Under the pieces are notes generated by a model. It had not been told where the DNA came from. It ran no database searches and saw only the letters and a list, made by a program, of their open reading frames with translations. DNA of 64,000 nt from Zygaena filipendulae (lineage: Eukaryota; Arthropoda; Insecta; Lepidoptera; Zygaenidae), in the NCBI GenBank assembly GCA_907165275.2, contig OU015654.1, forward strand, positions 2,683,501 to 2,747,500, read 5' to 3'. A program made the translations under genes and the position numbers. How positions within the stretch are numbered: the stretch's first letter is position 1; each line of letters opens with the position of its first letter. Shown here piece by piece: positions 1 to 10,970 of this stretch.

Positions 1-1340
1 ATATGAATATTGTGGAGGACCAAGTAGACCCCCTGTCTAATAATCACCCTTTTAATATCCATGCTATTCTTCTTCGACTACAGCTCTGTTAGAGTATTGC
101 GCTAAGGTGAAGAATATTTGTTTATCATGAAGAATGGTATGGTATTAGTATGGTGTTCAATAAATTACAAACAGAACGAAGAGAGTCCTAACCAATATTT
201 AGTAAACTAGGTACCTATCCTTGAAATATGACAAAATAAGTTATCGGCTTTAGCAATCTTCGACCATATTCCACAACTTTATAGAATATCATGGCATAGA
301 TATTAGGGATAATGTTTTAGAGAAACTATTTAAGACAGTAAACAATACTAAAATAAATTCAAAGGACTTTGAGCTTACCCTAGTAAAACTTATCTTCGCA
401 AAGTGTTAATTATCCAAGATAGATAGATACACATCACACCAGTAAGTGACATTAAGATATGTTAAATAAACTGAATGAGACAAAGCCTTGTAATAATGTA
501 ATAGATAATACCAAATATAAAATATAAGAGTTGATCAGGGCTTAATTGCATCAGTATGATACCTTGTGTGTTTACGATTTACTAGCAAAATAACGTAGTT
601 GCCCTGTTGAGCACCCTGTATCTTGTAAGGGCCTCCCTTAGTGAAAAATTTATAGACATGAACGACTACATAATCTACGATGCCTCTTTGGATAAATCAT
701 GTCACTGGATTTCGTAGAAAATCGAAAATCGTAGTATCGTTAGATCTATCTTGACTATCAAAGATATTTTGTATAGCTGTTTTACGGCTAAAACGCATTC
801 CGCTTAGCAGAACGCGAACATAGTCATGTTATGTAACATTAGTAGAAACTAATAGTACTTACAAAGAAGCGTAGAAAAGTAGACTTAAGCAAACGGGTAA
901 CTTTGGACCTATTTTCTTCGTAATGGTGAATTTTAGTAAAAAGAAAATACGTCTTCATTATTCAGTCTCATAAGACACAGAGAAAATAGTATGATAACTA
1001 GCGACCATGTAGGCGGTGTAGGCGCATTACGGTCGCAACGAAGCAATTACTCTAACTTTCCCGAAACTCCCCTTGCTGGCACCTCGAATGTATTTCCCAC
1101 AATATTTCCAAAACTGAAATTTTGAAACAGTGACTGGGTAGAAAAGTGACCGAACGGCGGCGTTCTACCTACATTCATTATGCCAGTAAATGTATTTGTG
1201 CACTATGGTCTTGTGCACGGGAGTCACCCGGCGATACTAGTTTTCATCCTAAACTGAGTTGTTGCCTCTTCTATCTATTCTGTGGTAAAAGGTTTGCGGT
1301 CAGAATTTAACAACTCTGTCGAGTTATTGAATTGCAATAA
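1..1340. other. AT-rich spacer without recognised gene
   Basis: No open frame with recognisable protein similarity, no RNA gene and no terminal repeats were found here. The sequence is AT-rich with scattered stops in all frames. It is probably intergenic or intronic sequence of a gene lying to the left of the window, but nothing visible decides this. Confidence 0.5.
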
Positions 1341-1349
1341 TAATCCCTT

Positions 1350-1540
1350 AATATCTGGGTCACCGAGCTTCGCTCGTTGTGTATAGCGCCATCTGTTTTT
1401 AAGTAGAAAACAAACACTCATATTTCATTGCCTGAAAACACGGATGAAGCGACGCTTTCAAAAATGAAACCTAGCTAGATTGATTAATCGCCCCCGAAAC
1501 CCCCGGCATACTAAATTTCATAAAAATTGTTGGAGCAGTA
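1350..1540 (+). repeat. Dispersed lepidopteran-type repeat fragment
   Basis: The stretch starts near GTCACCGAGCTTCGCTCG, continues with GTGTATAGCGCCATCTG and ends near CCCCCGAAACCCCCGGCATA followed by AAATTTCATAAAAATTGTTGGAGC. This order is familiar from interspersed repeats of moth and butterfly genomes. No second copy was found in the window, so the call rests on recalled family appearance and its borders are approximate. Confidence 0.4.
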
Positions 1541-1665
1541 GTAACAGTAATAAAATTGAAGAGTTTGTTGTGAACAGATTCTTGAAGTAGGTACTTTTCA
1601 CAAGTAGAACTATTTAAGTTATTTAATTTACTGATAGCGTAAATTGAGGCAACGAGCCAATGAAC

Positions 1666-2545
1666 TGGTTTATTTATTTATTTATTTGTTTAAGTACACA
1701 AAACAGATTGTAGTCATTACGATTTTTACTTATTGTAGTGTATTATTATATGTTCCGACCACAAACCAGAGATATGCATACCTAGAAAGACTAAAAATAT
1801 CGAGCGAAGTACAAAGTAATATTTAAATTTATTTTGATATTTATGGATCTCAGAAAAATAGAACCACAATTAGCAAGTGCGACGGAGGTAGTCGTTGATA
1901 TTTTTTAAGTATACCCTAAAATTACAATTAAAACGTCCACATCTGCACCTTTAGCGACGAGCTCATTATATTGGCGACACATCCGTACAACTGGATTGTA
2001 AAAAGATGTGTTGTTAGTGAATATCCGAAGTGAGAAGGTATTGGGACGTCGAGAGCGATAATTGGTGTTGAAATTTAAAAGTGATAGGATGTAAGGGCTA
2101 CCGATCTGGTGGTGTATTATTTTATGTAGCAGGATCTGGTCTCTACCCTTGCGACGGGTTTCTAAAGAGATCATACCGAATCTGTTCAACCTGTCCCCGT
2201 ACGTCTGAAGCGATCTTGTGGAATTTTTATACCTGAAAGTAATTAACTTTAGACAGCGTTTTTGAACTCTTTCAATTCGGTCAATGTGCACCGTGTAGTA
2301 AGGAGACCATACAACCGAGTTGTATTCGAGAGTACTTCTGACGAGGGTGCAGTAGAGATAAATGATGCTAGCGGGTCTTTTTTAAAACCTTTGGTGGATC
2401 TGGAGATGAAGCCCAACAGACTGAGGCTTCTATTAATTACATGATCATTATGGTATCTAAATGTAAGTTTTTCGTCAAATATTATACCTAAGTCTTTAGC
2501 TAACTGGTATTGCTTTGGAATTTTTCTTGTTGTTTATGGTCAGAC
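1666..2545 (-). pseudogene. 5'-truncated, frameshifted non-LTR retrotransposon (LINE) 3' end
   Basis: On the minus strand a frame of 128 codons (2291 down to 1905) carries the C-terminal part of a LINE reverse-transcriptase polyprotein: HIDRIERVQKRCLKLITF, then RPNTFSLRIF and NPVVRMCRQYNEL. Reading further upstream gives STLEYNSVVWSPYYTV in the same frame, and then KDLGIIFDEKLTF plus LSLLGFISRSTKGF in another frame, so at least one frameshift lies near 2360. On the plus strand 1666-1694 is a (TTTA)n run, which reads as the (TAAA)n tail of the element on the minus strand, after about 210 bp of 3' UTR. The catalytic RT domain and endonuclease are absent. This is a dead copy of the Jockey-like broad type; the clade cannot be fixed from this part alone. 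Confidence 0.75.
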
Positions 2546-2548
2546 CAT

Positions 2549-2690
2549 GGAGCGAGCGTGCTGCCGATGGCTACCTGCTGACACCGCAGTGAGCGTGCTG
2601 CCTGAATGTGAAATAATAAACCCCGGAGCGAGCGTGCGTCCATCGATCAGCATTGGAGCGAGCGCGCTACCTATCGTGATGACAGGACGT
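2549..2690. repeat. Degenerate GGAGCGAGCGTGC repeats
   Basis: The motif GGAGCGAGCGTGC or a close variant recurs about four times at roughly 50-bp spacing (near 2550, 2590, 2625 and 2655), immediately before the 68-bp array. It looks like an eroded tandem repeat with a different unit. No protein similarity was seen in the open frame that crosses it. Confidence 0.5.
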
Positions 2691-2691
2691 T

Positions 2692-3105
2692 GGAGTGGGC
2701 AAACGGCAGGTTACGACTTGGTGGTGCAAGATTGTGCTGAAAGAGTCAGACCGGGTCCCTCGGTGGGCAAACGGCAGGCTACATCTTGGTGGTGCAAGAT
2801 TGTGCTGAAAGAGTCAGACCGTGTCCCTCGGTGGGCAAACGGCAGGCTACAACTTGGTGGTGCAAGAATGTGCCGAAAGAGTCAGACCGTGTCCCTCGGT
2901 GGGCAAACGGCAGGCTACAACTCGGTGGTGTAAGATTGTGCTGAAAGAGTCAGACCGTGTCCCTCGGTGGGCAAACGGTAGGCTACAATTTGATGGTGCC
3001 AGATTGGGCTTAGAGAGTTAGACCGTGTCCCTCGGTGGGCAAACGAGAGGCTCGGTGGTGTTGTGTAATATTGAATTAAATCCGATTGTGTCCCTCTGCA
3101 GGCAA
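2692..3105. repeat. 68-bp tandem repeat array, about six units
   Basis: Units beginning TCGGTGGGCAAACGGCAGG start at 2760, 2828, 2896, 2964 and 3032, an exact 68-bp step each time; a diverged unit precedes at 2692 and a degraded one follows to about 3105. The right part of each unit reads TGCTGAAAGAGTCAGACCG. Neighbouring units differ at only a few bases. 68 is not a multiple of 3, so each unit shifts frame and the open frames across it are not evidence of a protein. It could be a minisatellite or the repeated part of a transposable element. Confidence 0.9.
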
Positions 3106-3703
3106 ACAAATTTGTGAAGAGGCGAGTCTGATGTATTCACATGATGGAAGAATCTACAAATGCTTACTTTGATGATCTTAGAACAGTTTAAATCAATAAA
3201 TTGTTTATGAATGTAACAACAAAATATGTTTCAGTTAAGTATTATTCTGATGTTTATTTTGTATAGATTTCGTTTTGGATTATGTTTATTTTCAAATTGA
3301 TTTGTACTTTTGTACCGTTATTAATATTACTTTATTTAAAATGAAAATTTATTATATTGATAATTTTAATTTTGCTTCCAGAAATATTTACTTGCAAATA
3401 TTCTATTTTCTTTTTAGATAGATATTTTGTTTTCTTTTCTTCAAATCATGAATTAAGTCAAAAAAAATATAAAATCTTGTATTAACACATACTTTAAGGC
3501 TATTTAATGTACTTAATTAATAATGTTGACATTTAGATATTGTCTTAGTCAACGGATAAATTTGTGTAATTTTGTTACCATTACAATGTTCCTAATAATG
3601 TTCTTCATAAAATTACTACTTATTGGAGATGTTGTTTAAAAGAAATTAAGGTATTTGATTGTTTAGTTATAAATTTAATTCTTTGTATGGGGTCATACTT
3701 TAC
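3106..3703. other. AT-rich spacer
   Basis: Very AT-rich sequence with no supported gene or repeat border. Confidence 0.5.
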
Positions 3704-4002
3704 TGTAGAATGGCCGAGAGACATTTTTTTTAGGAATGGGGACATTCCATTAACAGAATGGCCGTCTGTTAGCGATTCATATTTTGTATAAAGTCTAGAG
3801 GAGTGATGGCCACATCACATCCCTCTTGACAGGTGACATAAAACGTCATGTGACGCGTATTTGGGGTGGAAGCCGTCAACGGTGAGTGAGATCGGCATTA
3901 TCGTTTGTGGAATTGGCGCGAGGGCACGCACGCGCGCATTTACTTTGTGATACAGTAAATAAAACAGTTGCTTAATGTATTAATCGAGTATCATTTCTAA
4001 CA
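3704..4002 (+). mobile_element. Possible solo LTR (weak)
   Basis: The segment begins TGTAGAATGG and ends TTTCTAACA, matching the TG...CA rule for LTRs. It has a TATA-like GTATAAAG near 3780 and a polyadenylation-like AATAAA near 3960, in the order expected of an LTR. No matching second LTR and no short target duplication was found at these borders (flanks TTTAC and GGCGG differ). Treat as a candidate only. Confidence 0.3.
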
Positions 4003-4045
4003 GGCGGACTTAATGCCTAAGGCATTCTCTACCAGTCAACCTTAT
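4003..4045 (-). repeat. LINE 3'-end fragment
   Basis: GGCGGACTTAATGCC followed by GCATTCTCTACCAGTC is the reverse complement of a LINE 3' terminus. Related pieces are seen at 22706-22790 and 33062-33103. Only the last tens of bases of the element are present. Confidence 0.45.
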
Positions 4046-4130
4046 TATTACATTATTTCTATCCACTAATATTATAAAATGTTAGCCTGCACCCACCCGT
4101 GTACCTTACTGCCAAGTATTACATTTATAC

Positions 4131-4620
4131 AATATTTAAACCAGCCGTCCCACGCGGTAATTTCGGAGTTCCCGCGGGATTAATGTCCCATACAAACTTT
4201 GCAACCCCTTTTCATTAACGCGTTTGAAACTGTGAGGTATCGACTGGTTAACTAATAAAATTATAACTATAAGACAACTTAAAAAAAATGTTGATTACTG
4301 CATGTGGGTGAATGACTTTAACATAAGATTTATCGGCACATCGGTAAAAAAGACAGTACAAAGGAAGAGACGATGAAAAAACAACCCTTCGGTGTGGATC
4401 CGTCATCCGTTTCTTGCTAACTCAGTTCTCATGAATAATGTATTTTAATGGTTACTATAGCTGTTCCGCATTAATTTCGGAGTTCTCGAGGAAATTCCGG
4501 GATAGAAAGCACTCTATGGCCATTTCTGTGCCCCGTGTACAACGTGTATGCAAAATTTCATGACAATAGGTTGAGTGTTTAGTTAGTAGTTAGTTTAGGC
4601 ATGAAAGCGTAACAAATAAA
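4131..4620 (-). repeat. Degenerate Helitron-like module(s)
   Basis: Two eroded copies, near 4131-4270 and 4455-4610, of the dispersed module with ACGCGGTAATTTCGGAGTTC followed by a CCCGCGGG-type core. The second ends with AACGTGTATGCAAAATTTCA and a priming-site-like GTTTAG region. Family assignment is by resemblance to the better copies at 33100-33262 and 63465-63655. Confidence 0.55.
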
Positions 4621-5062
4621 TAATCATAATATTGTTCGATAAAGGAATTTTCTTTTTTTGTTTGTTTATATCAGGTTATCTTATGTCCATTTTCGTAGGT
4701 ACCTATCTAATTTTTAGTGAAACTTAGGTACGGCTGCAGCTATTGTTTAAGGGTTTTTCTTTGATAAATAGCGTTTATAGATTGCATATTTTTTATTGTG
4801 ATTTTATTTTAAGTGTACGCATGTCAATACCTACCTTGTTTCATTATTATTACTTACAGGATTTCTCTCCTTAAATATAAGAAGTTGTTGAGCCGCCAAA
4901 TCCTCCATGCCATTTTGAGAGTAGTTGCTCGACACAAGGCCGAGCCAGGCGACCAGAACCAACACCACGTACATAATTTTCGTATATATTCCAGAATACA
5001 GATGTAGGTATTCACAATTTCTAAAACAAGTATTAGAGATTTAAAGCACATTTTAATCACTA

Positions 5063-5245
5063 AATATTATAAAATAAAGTCCTCCGCCACGTCTGCTGTC
5101 TGTCTGTTCGCAAAAACCACTGAAACGGATTTTCATGGTTTTCACTAATAGATAGACTGATTCAAGAGAAAGGTTTAGGTATACGTCTTGCGGGAACTCC
5201 GAATTTAGGTACCACGAGTGAAACCGTAGGGCACAGCTATAGTAA
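5063..5245 (+). repeat. Helitron-like module, plus orientation
   Basis: Starts near AATATTATAAAATAAAGTCC, has TCTGTCTGTTCGC and AAACGGATTTTCATGG in the middle, and ends GTGAAACCGTAGGGCACAGC. The order matches the CTAGT-ending dispersed module, here degenerate at its end (CAGCTATAG). Confidence 0.55.
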
Positions 5246-5359
5246 ATAATATAAGGGTTTGTTTCGCTTGCCAGAAATATAGATACTTACCTATATTGTA
5301 GCTACTATACTAAAAAAATTCAAACCCCTGCCCGAACAGATAAATACTTACAAAACTGG

Positions 5360-5595
5360 CTAAATTTTTTTTAGTCCGTCGTGTAGATCAATAAAAAATA
5401 TTGAACACGTATTTTTTCTTTTTTTAAATAATCAAAAGATAACGGCGATACATTGAGTTAAAATTTCGCGTGACGTCATAACCCGATGCAGTTTGTACGG
5501 GGCTTATACTGTTCATAACGACGTCACGAGTCTCCACCCCAAATTTTAATGCGTTTTATCTAAAATATCAAAAAGCAAAAAATACTATTGTTAGA
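5360..5595 (+). mobile_element. Truncated copy of the ~325-bp TGACGTCA MITE family
   Basis: It shares TTTTAGTCCGTC, TATTTTTTCTTTTTTT, the pair of GACGTCA sites around a TTTGTACGG centre, and the AAAGCAAAAAATAC end with the full copies at 7176, 19738, 42765 and 62546. Both terminal segments are lost. Confidence 0.7.
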
Positions 5596-5600
5596 ATACT

Positions 5601-5860
5601 AGCTGTGCCCCGCAGTTTCACCCGCGTGAGTTTCGGGATCCCCGCAGGAACTCCAAAGTTATTCCTTATGATATCAGCTAATTAGCAGTGAAAATCCGGT
5701 CAAAATCGGTCCAACCGTTTCGGTGGTTAACTTGCGTGAGTTTCGGCCTTCCCACAGGAACTTTAAACATCTTTCATATTCCCCTTCAACAAACACAACC
5801 AAAAAAGAATTAGCAAAATTGATCCAGCCGTTTACGCGTGATGCTTTTTTATATACCTAG
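5601..5860 (-). repeat. Helitron-like module, minus orientation
   Basis: Begins CTAGCTGTGCCCCGCAG and continues TTTCACCCGCGTGAGTTTCG, the reverse complement of the module's ACAGCTAGT end. An internal second GCGTGAGTTTCGGCCTTCC suggests either a tandem partial copy or an insertion of a related copy. Confidence 0.6.
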
Positions 5861-5861
5861 G

Positions 5862-6290
5862 TGTAGCTGTGCCCCGCGGTTTCACCCGCGGTAATTTCAG
5901 AGTTCCCGCGGGAATTCTGGGATGAAAAGTACCCTATGTCCTTCTCTATACCCCTGACAACGTGCATGCCAAATCCGTTCAGCCGTTTTTGCGTGATTGA
6001 GTAAGCGTATGCGAGGATAAGTGCTCGAAAGCGCATTTTCATCAGACTTGCCACAAATTTATTGTCACTGCTCAGCTTCTATGTGTCTTAGCGTTATGTT
6101 ATATAGCCTATAACCTGCCCAGGAGTATGGACTACAATCGTACCAAATTTGGTTAAAATCTCTTAAGTAGTTTTTGATCCATGCGTGCACATACAGACAG
6201 ACAAAAAATTTACTGATTGCATTTTTGGCATCAGTATCGATCATCATTCATCCACCAATATTAATTTTGAATATATTATATTCAATGTAC
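5862..6290 (-). mobile_element. Longer (~430-bp) Helitron-like element, minus orientation
   Basis: The copy begins GTAGCTGTGCCCCGCGG and contains GTTCAGCCGTTTTTGCGTGA, TTTATTGTCACTGCTCAGC, CAGGAGTATGGACTACAATC and GCATTTTTGGCATCAGTATC. The same blocks occur in reverse order and on the opposite strand at 32755-33262, which shows that the unit is larger than the short CTAGT module seen elsewhere. No protein coding capacity. Confidence 0.7.
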
Positions 6291-6525
6291 ATGAATTGAG
6301 CTCTCTACAGTTTTATTATAAGTATAGATATTATTATTTTCTAACTGACGGACTAATTACAATTTTGATTTTCATACCCTGGAATATACCCAATTGCATT
6401 GTTAATAAGGAGCAATATGCTAGCTACTATTTTGGTGAATAACAAAAACCAATTATTTTTTATTATTATTAACGATAACGTAAAAATAACTGGCCACCCT
6501 GTTGTTATTATGCTAGTTTTTATTT

Positions 6526-6570
6526 TAAACCGACTTCCAAAAAGGAGGAGGTTCTATGTTCGATTGTATG
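6526..6570 (+). repeat. AAACCGACTTCCAAAAAGGAG repeat fragment
   Basis: TTTTAAACCGACTTCCAAAA followed by a GGAGGAGGTTC stretch. The leading CCGACTTCCAAAAA also forms the outer tips of the large inverted repeat at 8916-9290, so the two may belong to one family. Confidence 0.5.
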
Positions 6571-7175
6571 TATATTTTTTTTTATGTATATGGGTAAAAA
6601 ATCTTATTTTACTTAAAACGTGTAAGTAGGTAGGTATGTTAAAGTTGTAGGTAAACTGCGCTAATTTTATTTTATAAAACTGACGACCTACCAAATGTAC
6701 ATAAACAACCATGCGTTTTGTCTCTTGATAAAACTGTTGTTTGCCTGTTTGTTTGATCGCGTGTAATGAAAAAGACTATATATATACAGTTTCAATTTTA
6801 AATGAAAGCCGATAGACCTCAATGGTGAGAATTTGTCCCGCTACTTTAGACAGTGTTCTCAAATGAAGACATTCACTAGTATAGTACACAGATACAAACA
6901 ACAAGCTGTAGTATTTTTTTTAATGCGTAAAACAATATCGTATTCGTTTACATTATAATTATACCTACCTGTATTTTTTTAATAGTACGGCAGACAAAGA
7001 TAGATATAGATCACGTTTAACTACTTTTAAAATTGTGCAAGTCACAAAACATTTTCCAACAATAGCACTTCCCTATCTCTTACTGACTGGGTAGGTATAC
7101 ATATTATAACACTACTGACATACATGTTATAAAAGAAAAGAACGACTATGTACCATGCATGTGACCATACATAAT

Positions 7176-7500
7176 GGGCATTGTTGACTAATTTTTTAAT
7201 TTTTAGTCCGTCTTGTAGATTATTAAAAAATATTGGACACGTATTTTTTCTTTTTTTACGTAATCAAAAAATAACGTCGATATATTGAGTTGAAATTTCG
7301 CGTGACGTCACTATTCTGACAGTTTATATGGCTGTTTTGCGGTTAGTGACGTCACGACCTCCTCATCCTAAACTTTAATGCGCTTTATCTCTGTATATTT
7401 TAATTTATTTAAAAAAGCAAAAAATACGTGTCTATTGTGTTATTATTTTCTAACTGACGGACTAATTAGAATTTTGATTTTCAATAGTAGTCAACATCCC
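7176..7500 (+). mobile_element. ~325-bp MITE, TGACGTCA family, copy 1
   Basis: Starts GGGCATTGTTGACTA and ends TAGTCAACATCCC, an imperfect terminal inverted repeat. The centre is a fold-back with two TGACGTCAC sites on either side of TTTATATGGCTGTTTTG. Further copies at 19738-20066, 42765-43096 and 62546-62863 share start, end and centre, so the borders are supported by comparison. No transposase gene. Confidence 0.85.
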
Positions 7501-7599
7501 TATTATGTTCCCTATTTAGTGCCCGCTTTTCTGTCTCTATCTCCTTGAATTTCTGAGAAAAGACCGTCTATAGTCTATACAAACCAACCAGCTGTAGGT

Positions 7600-7760
7600 A
7601 TACCGCGATTTCTGTACTTGCGTGAATTTCAGAACTCCCTTAGGAACTCTAGAAAGTATTCTACTTCTTTTACCAAATTACGTATTGTGAAAAATTTAAT
7701 TGAAATTGATTCAGTAGTTTCGGAGACAAATTGAGAAAATTGGGACACGAGATTTTTAAA
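7600..7760 (-). repeat. Helitron-like module fragment
   Basis: GCGATTTCTGTACTTGCGTG followed by AATTTCAGAACTCCCTTAGG and a downstream AAATTGATTCAGTAGTTTCG; a degenerate relative of the CTAGT module. Confidence 0.45.
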
Positions 7761-8029
7761 ATTTATGAAGATACATAAGAATAAAATTGTTAGGTATATG
7801 TAATCATAAATAGGTAGGTAGTAGGTGTGAAGCCATCTCCCTTCTACGGTCGTCACTGAAAATCAGCGTTGTGGAACTTAGTGCCACTGCATAATGCTGA
7901 GTGGTAGCCATTTTGGTACCAAATATTCATACCAAGTAGTACTTACATAGTTTAAGACTCACGCTTGTACTTATTTTATCTTTATGGTATCAAATAAACT
8001 TTATTCTATTCTATTCTAGCAGGTATCAT

Positions 8030-8260
8030 GGGATAGTATGAGATAGATTCTGTGACCGCAAAATTTTCTTAACCGTGGTAATTTCAGAGTTCCCGCGGAA
8101 ATTCCAGGATAAACGTATACGTATAAACCTTCCTCTTGAATGAGTCTATCGATTGGTGAAAACCGCATGAAAATCCGTTCTGTAGTTTTTAAGTTTATCG
8201 CGAACAGAGAGAGAGACAGACAGACGCGGTGGAGGTCCTTGTTTTATAATATGTAAGGAT
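8030..8260 (-). repeat. Helitron-like module, minus orientation
   Basis: ACCGTGGTAATTTCAGAGTT and CCCGCGGAAATTCCAGGATA, then AAACCGCATGAAAATCCGTT, the GACAGACAGACGCGG segment and TTATAATATGTAAGGA at the far end, in the order of the reverse-complemented module. Confidence 0.6.
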
Positions 8261-8504
8261 TTAAACACCTACCTATATGTAATTATGCGAAAAAAAAATA
8301 TAATAAATTAAATTTATTGAAATATAACACATACCTTTATTGAATAAAACAAACGCAGCGTCCGTTCCTTGCGACGTCAATACAGGTTTGAAGATGAAGT
8401 TTATGTGGAGCGATTAAATAACGGATATATGTTCTTACCGTTGCTTCTCACGTGGGCGGGTACTCGGTGTGCAAGGCGCACTTTGTTGACTCCTTTTTTA
8501 TTTT

Positions 8505-8850
8505 CGACTAGCTGTTCCCCCGCGGTTTCACCTGCGGTCATTTCGTAGTCCTCGCGGGAATTCCGGGCTAAGAAGTACCCTATGACACTCAGGACAACCG
8601 TGGCTTCCTATAAATGAAAGAAACTACAAAGTAGGTAGATATGAATGACAACACTGCTGATTGCTTTAAGATATTATTGACTAGCTGCTCCCCGCGATTT
8701 CACTCGCGATAATTGAGGAGTTTCCTTCGGAATTCTGGGACAAAAAATACCCTTTGGACAAACGGTTCATGACGATCGGTTGAGCCGTTAAGGAATGAAA
8801 CAGACAGACAGACAGAGTTATTTCGCATGTATAATATTAGTAGGGATATG
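8505..8850 (-). repeat. Two Helitron-like modules, minus orientation
   Basis: The first starts GACTAGCTGTTCCCCCGCGG (8508) and is cut after about 90 bp. The second starts GACTAGCTGCTCCCCGCGAT (8680) and runs through CGTTAAGGAATGAAACAGAC to ATGTATAATATTAGTAGGGA, a complete short copy with its CTAGT-type and TATTATA-type ends. Confidence 0.65.
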
Positions 8851-8915
8851 GACGTGGTAGGAACCCTTACTGACTGACTGATTCATGATCACCTAAAACA
8901 AATCGCTGGGTCTAA

Positions 8916-9290
8916 TAAAACCGACTTCCAAAAACACAAAACTAAAAAACTAAAAATAAAAAGCTAAAAAAAACAAAATACCGATTTAATCCAAAAGACA
9001 AAAACACACGTAATTATTGGTTTGTGCTACCACTGATCGGTTTGAATTCGGTGACAAGCCCGCTGGTGTCTGCCCACTTGGGTTGTTCTGCTCACGAAGA
9101 GCTGGTGGCGGGAGTCGACTTAGCTCATCTTCCCCCTCCATATTTGGCTTGTCACCGACTTCATACCGATCAGTGGTAGCACAAACCAATAATTACGTGT
9201 GTTTTTGTCTTTTGGATTAAATCGGTATTTTGTTTTTTTTAGCTTTTTATTTTTAGTTTTTTAGTTTTGTGTTTTTGGAAGTCGGTTTTA
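8916..9290. mobile_element. Large near-perfect inverted repeat (fold-back element)
   Basis: Left arm 8916-9060 and right arm 9146-9290 are reverse complements over about 145 bp, with only a few mismatches near the inner ends (TTTGAATTCGG against CCGACTTCATA). The loop 9061-9145 is GC-richer. The outer tips are AAAACCGACTTCC and GGAAGTCGGTTTTA. A transcript through it in either direction would form a long hairpin. Open frames on the two strands start with MVCATTDR and end alike only because the arms are complementary. It resembles a fold-back transposon; no transposase is present. Confidence 0.85.
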
Positions 9291-9515
9291 AATTTTTTGT
9301 TAAAATTTTGTTTATTTCTCGCTTTTAAGTGACTTAGTTCGTGATTTCTCTAAGTTACAATAGCTTAATGTCAACTGCTCATCACCTTTTACTAAATATT
9401 GCTTTTCCCGACGCAGGGACGTTAATTGTTGAGGAGTTTTCCTAGTACATCACCATCAGTTCCACTTCACCATATACATTGTGACGGGCATAAATTGTTT
9501 AGAAACCATATTAAA

Positions 9516-10070
9516 GTTAACGATTCGGAACCCGTGAAATACCCATTATTGAGTAGTTCCGATGACCATCTGTGGTCTTCATCATCAGTTCCTCTTCTTC
9601 AAATTTTGCTTTCCGAAAGCAAAGAAACCTTTTACTACAAAAAATACAAAAATCGCTATAAGTGTTCTCATAATTTTTGAAGAGTTCCCTCGATTACTCC
9701 AAGATCCCATCATCAGATCTCGACTTGGTGACAATGGAATCAATTTGGGAGTATCCCCTTTCAAACAAAAAAACAATTTTCGAAATCGCTTCAATCGGAA
9801 TCCGTAAAATACGTATTATTTTTAAGTTGTTCCGATGACCACCTGTGGTCTTCATCATCAGTTCCACCTCTTCAAATTTTGCTTTCCGAAAGCAAATGAA
9901 CGATTTACTATCAAAAATATTCAAATCGTTATAGGTGTGCCTATAATTTTTGAAGAGTTCCCTCGATTTCTCCAAGATCCCATCATCCCCGACTTGGTGG
10001 CAATGGGACCTAATTGGGAGTAAACCCTTTCAAACAAAAAAAGAATTTTTCAAATCGGTCCAACCGTCTT
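9516..10070. repeat. ~273-bp tandem duplication (two units)
   Basis: GATGACCATCTGTGGTCTTC at 9561 recurs as GATGACCACCTGTGGTCTTC about 273 bp later, and GAAGAGTTCCCTCGATT, ATCCCATCATC and CCCTTTCAAACAAAAAAA recur at the same step. The block ends with AATCGGTCCAACCGTCTTCG near 10070. The units have diverged, so the duplication is old or inherited from a repeated element. The sequence type is common in Lepidoptera and encodes no recognisable protein. Confidence 0.75.
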
Positions 10071-10735
10071 CGAGTAATCGGTGAACATACATAACACAAA
10101 AATACTAATCCTTAGATACTGTTTGTTATACGCTTTCACGCCTTAACGGCTCAACCGATCATCATGAAATCTGCTTTTTGAGTCTGCAGTAAACTCGATA
10201 CTACTTATAGTACTGGGTATATTGATTACTATAGGTTTGATTTGGTAGACCCGTTTAAGATAACGTGACCAAAAACCAGAAAACTGAGCTGCAGCATCCC
10301 TCCAAACATTTTATGGAGGAGACTAATGCATGAGCCTGAGCAAATGCAAAATAGGTATCTCAAAAGTCGAAAAGTTGGTATGGGCTGAACAACATCCTTA
10401 CCCGCCTTATTCCTATAATCCCTATAAACGCGAAAGCTAGTTTGTTTGTTAACCGTTTTGCACACACGTTGTTTGAAACCGCGGCGAACTGCTAGTTAGG
10501 TACCTACCTATTTAATAAGTCATGGTGTTGTTAGTTCTTATGCCAACACAATGGTTAGTAAATAAGATCTGTACAAGTGATATGACTAAACATAACAAAC
10601 CAGTTATATGTATATATAAGTATGTATTTACCTACTATAAATAATTACTGTAAAAACTAATTATGCGATGCGGATGCGTACATCAAACTTGCTTTGTTAC
10701 TACTGCCGAGTTACCTACTAAGAAAAAATTGCGAG

Positions 10736-10970
10736 TAGTGGGCCACATAGACAGTAAAACATCTTGTAAAATTTATTATACTTACTGTTTGTAAAACGTC
10801 TTTATGACGTTATAAGTTTCCGTTTTTGCAGTTCCAATATTCGTTTTTCGCTTGTATTGTAATTTGGAGCTTAGAGCTGAAAAACGGTAACTTATAACGT
10901 CATATTATAGACGTTTTACAAACAGTATAAATTTTACAAGGTGGTATACTTGTCTATGTGGCCCACTGTA
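10736..10970. mobile_element. Tc1/mariner-type MITE, copy 1
   Basis: The left end GTGGGCCACATAGACA and the right end TGTCTATGTGGCCCACTG are inverted repeats, and both sides are bounded by TA. The interior is a further inverted repeat (ACGTTATAAGTTTCCG against CGGTAACTTATAACGT; TTGTAAAACGTCT against AGACGTTTTACAA). A second copy lies at 46694-46875. The TA flanks and CAGTG-type termini suggest mobilisation by a Tc1/mariner transposase (inference). Confidence 0.8.

Noticed and set aside
2547..3021. 128-codon frame across the tandem array
   Set aside because: The 68-bp unit is not a multiple of three, frames shift at each unit, and there is no similarity to known proteins.
2692..3105. CRISPR-like array
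   Set aside because: Head-to-tail units without unique spacers, in a eukaryotic genome.
8986..9220. Two 67-codon frames with nearly the same N- and C-termini on opposite strands
   Set aside because: Produced by the inverted arms of the fold-back element, not by homologous proteins.
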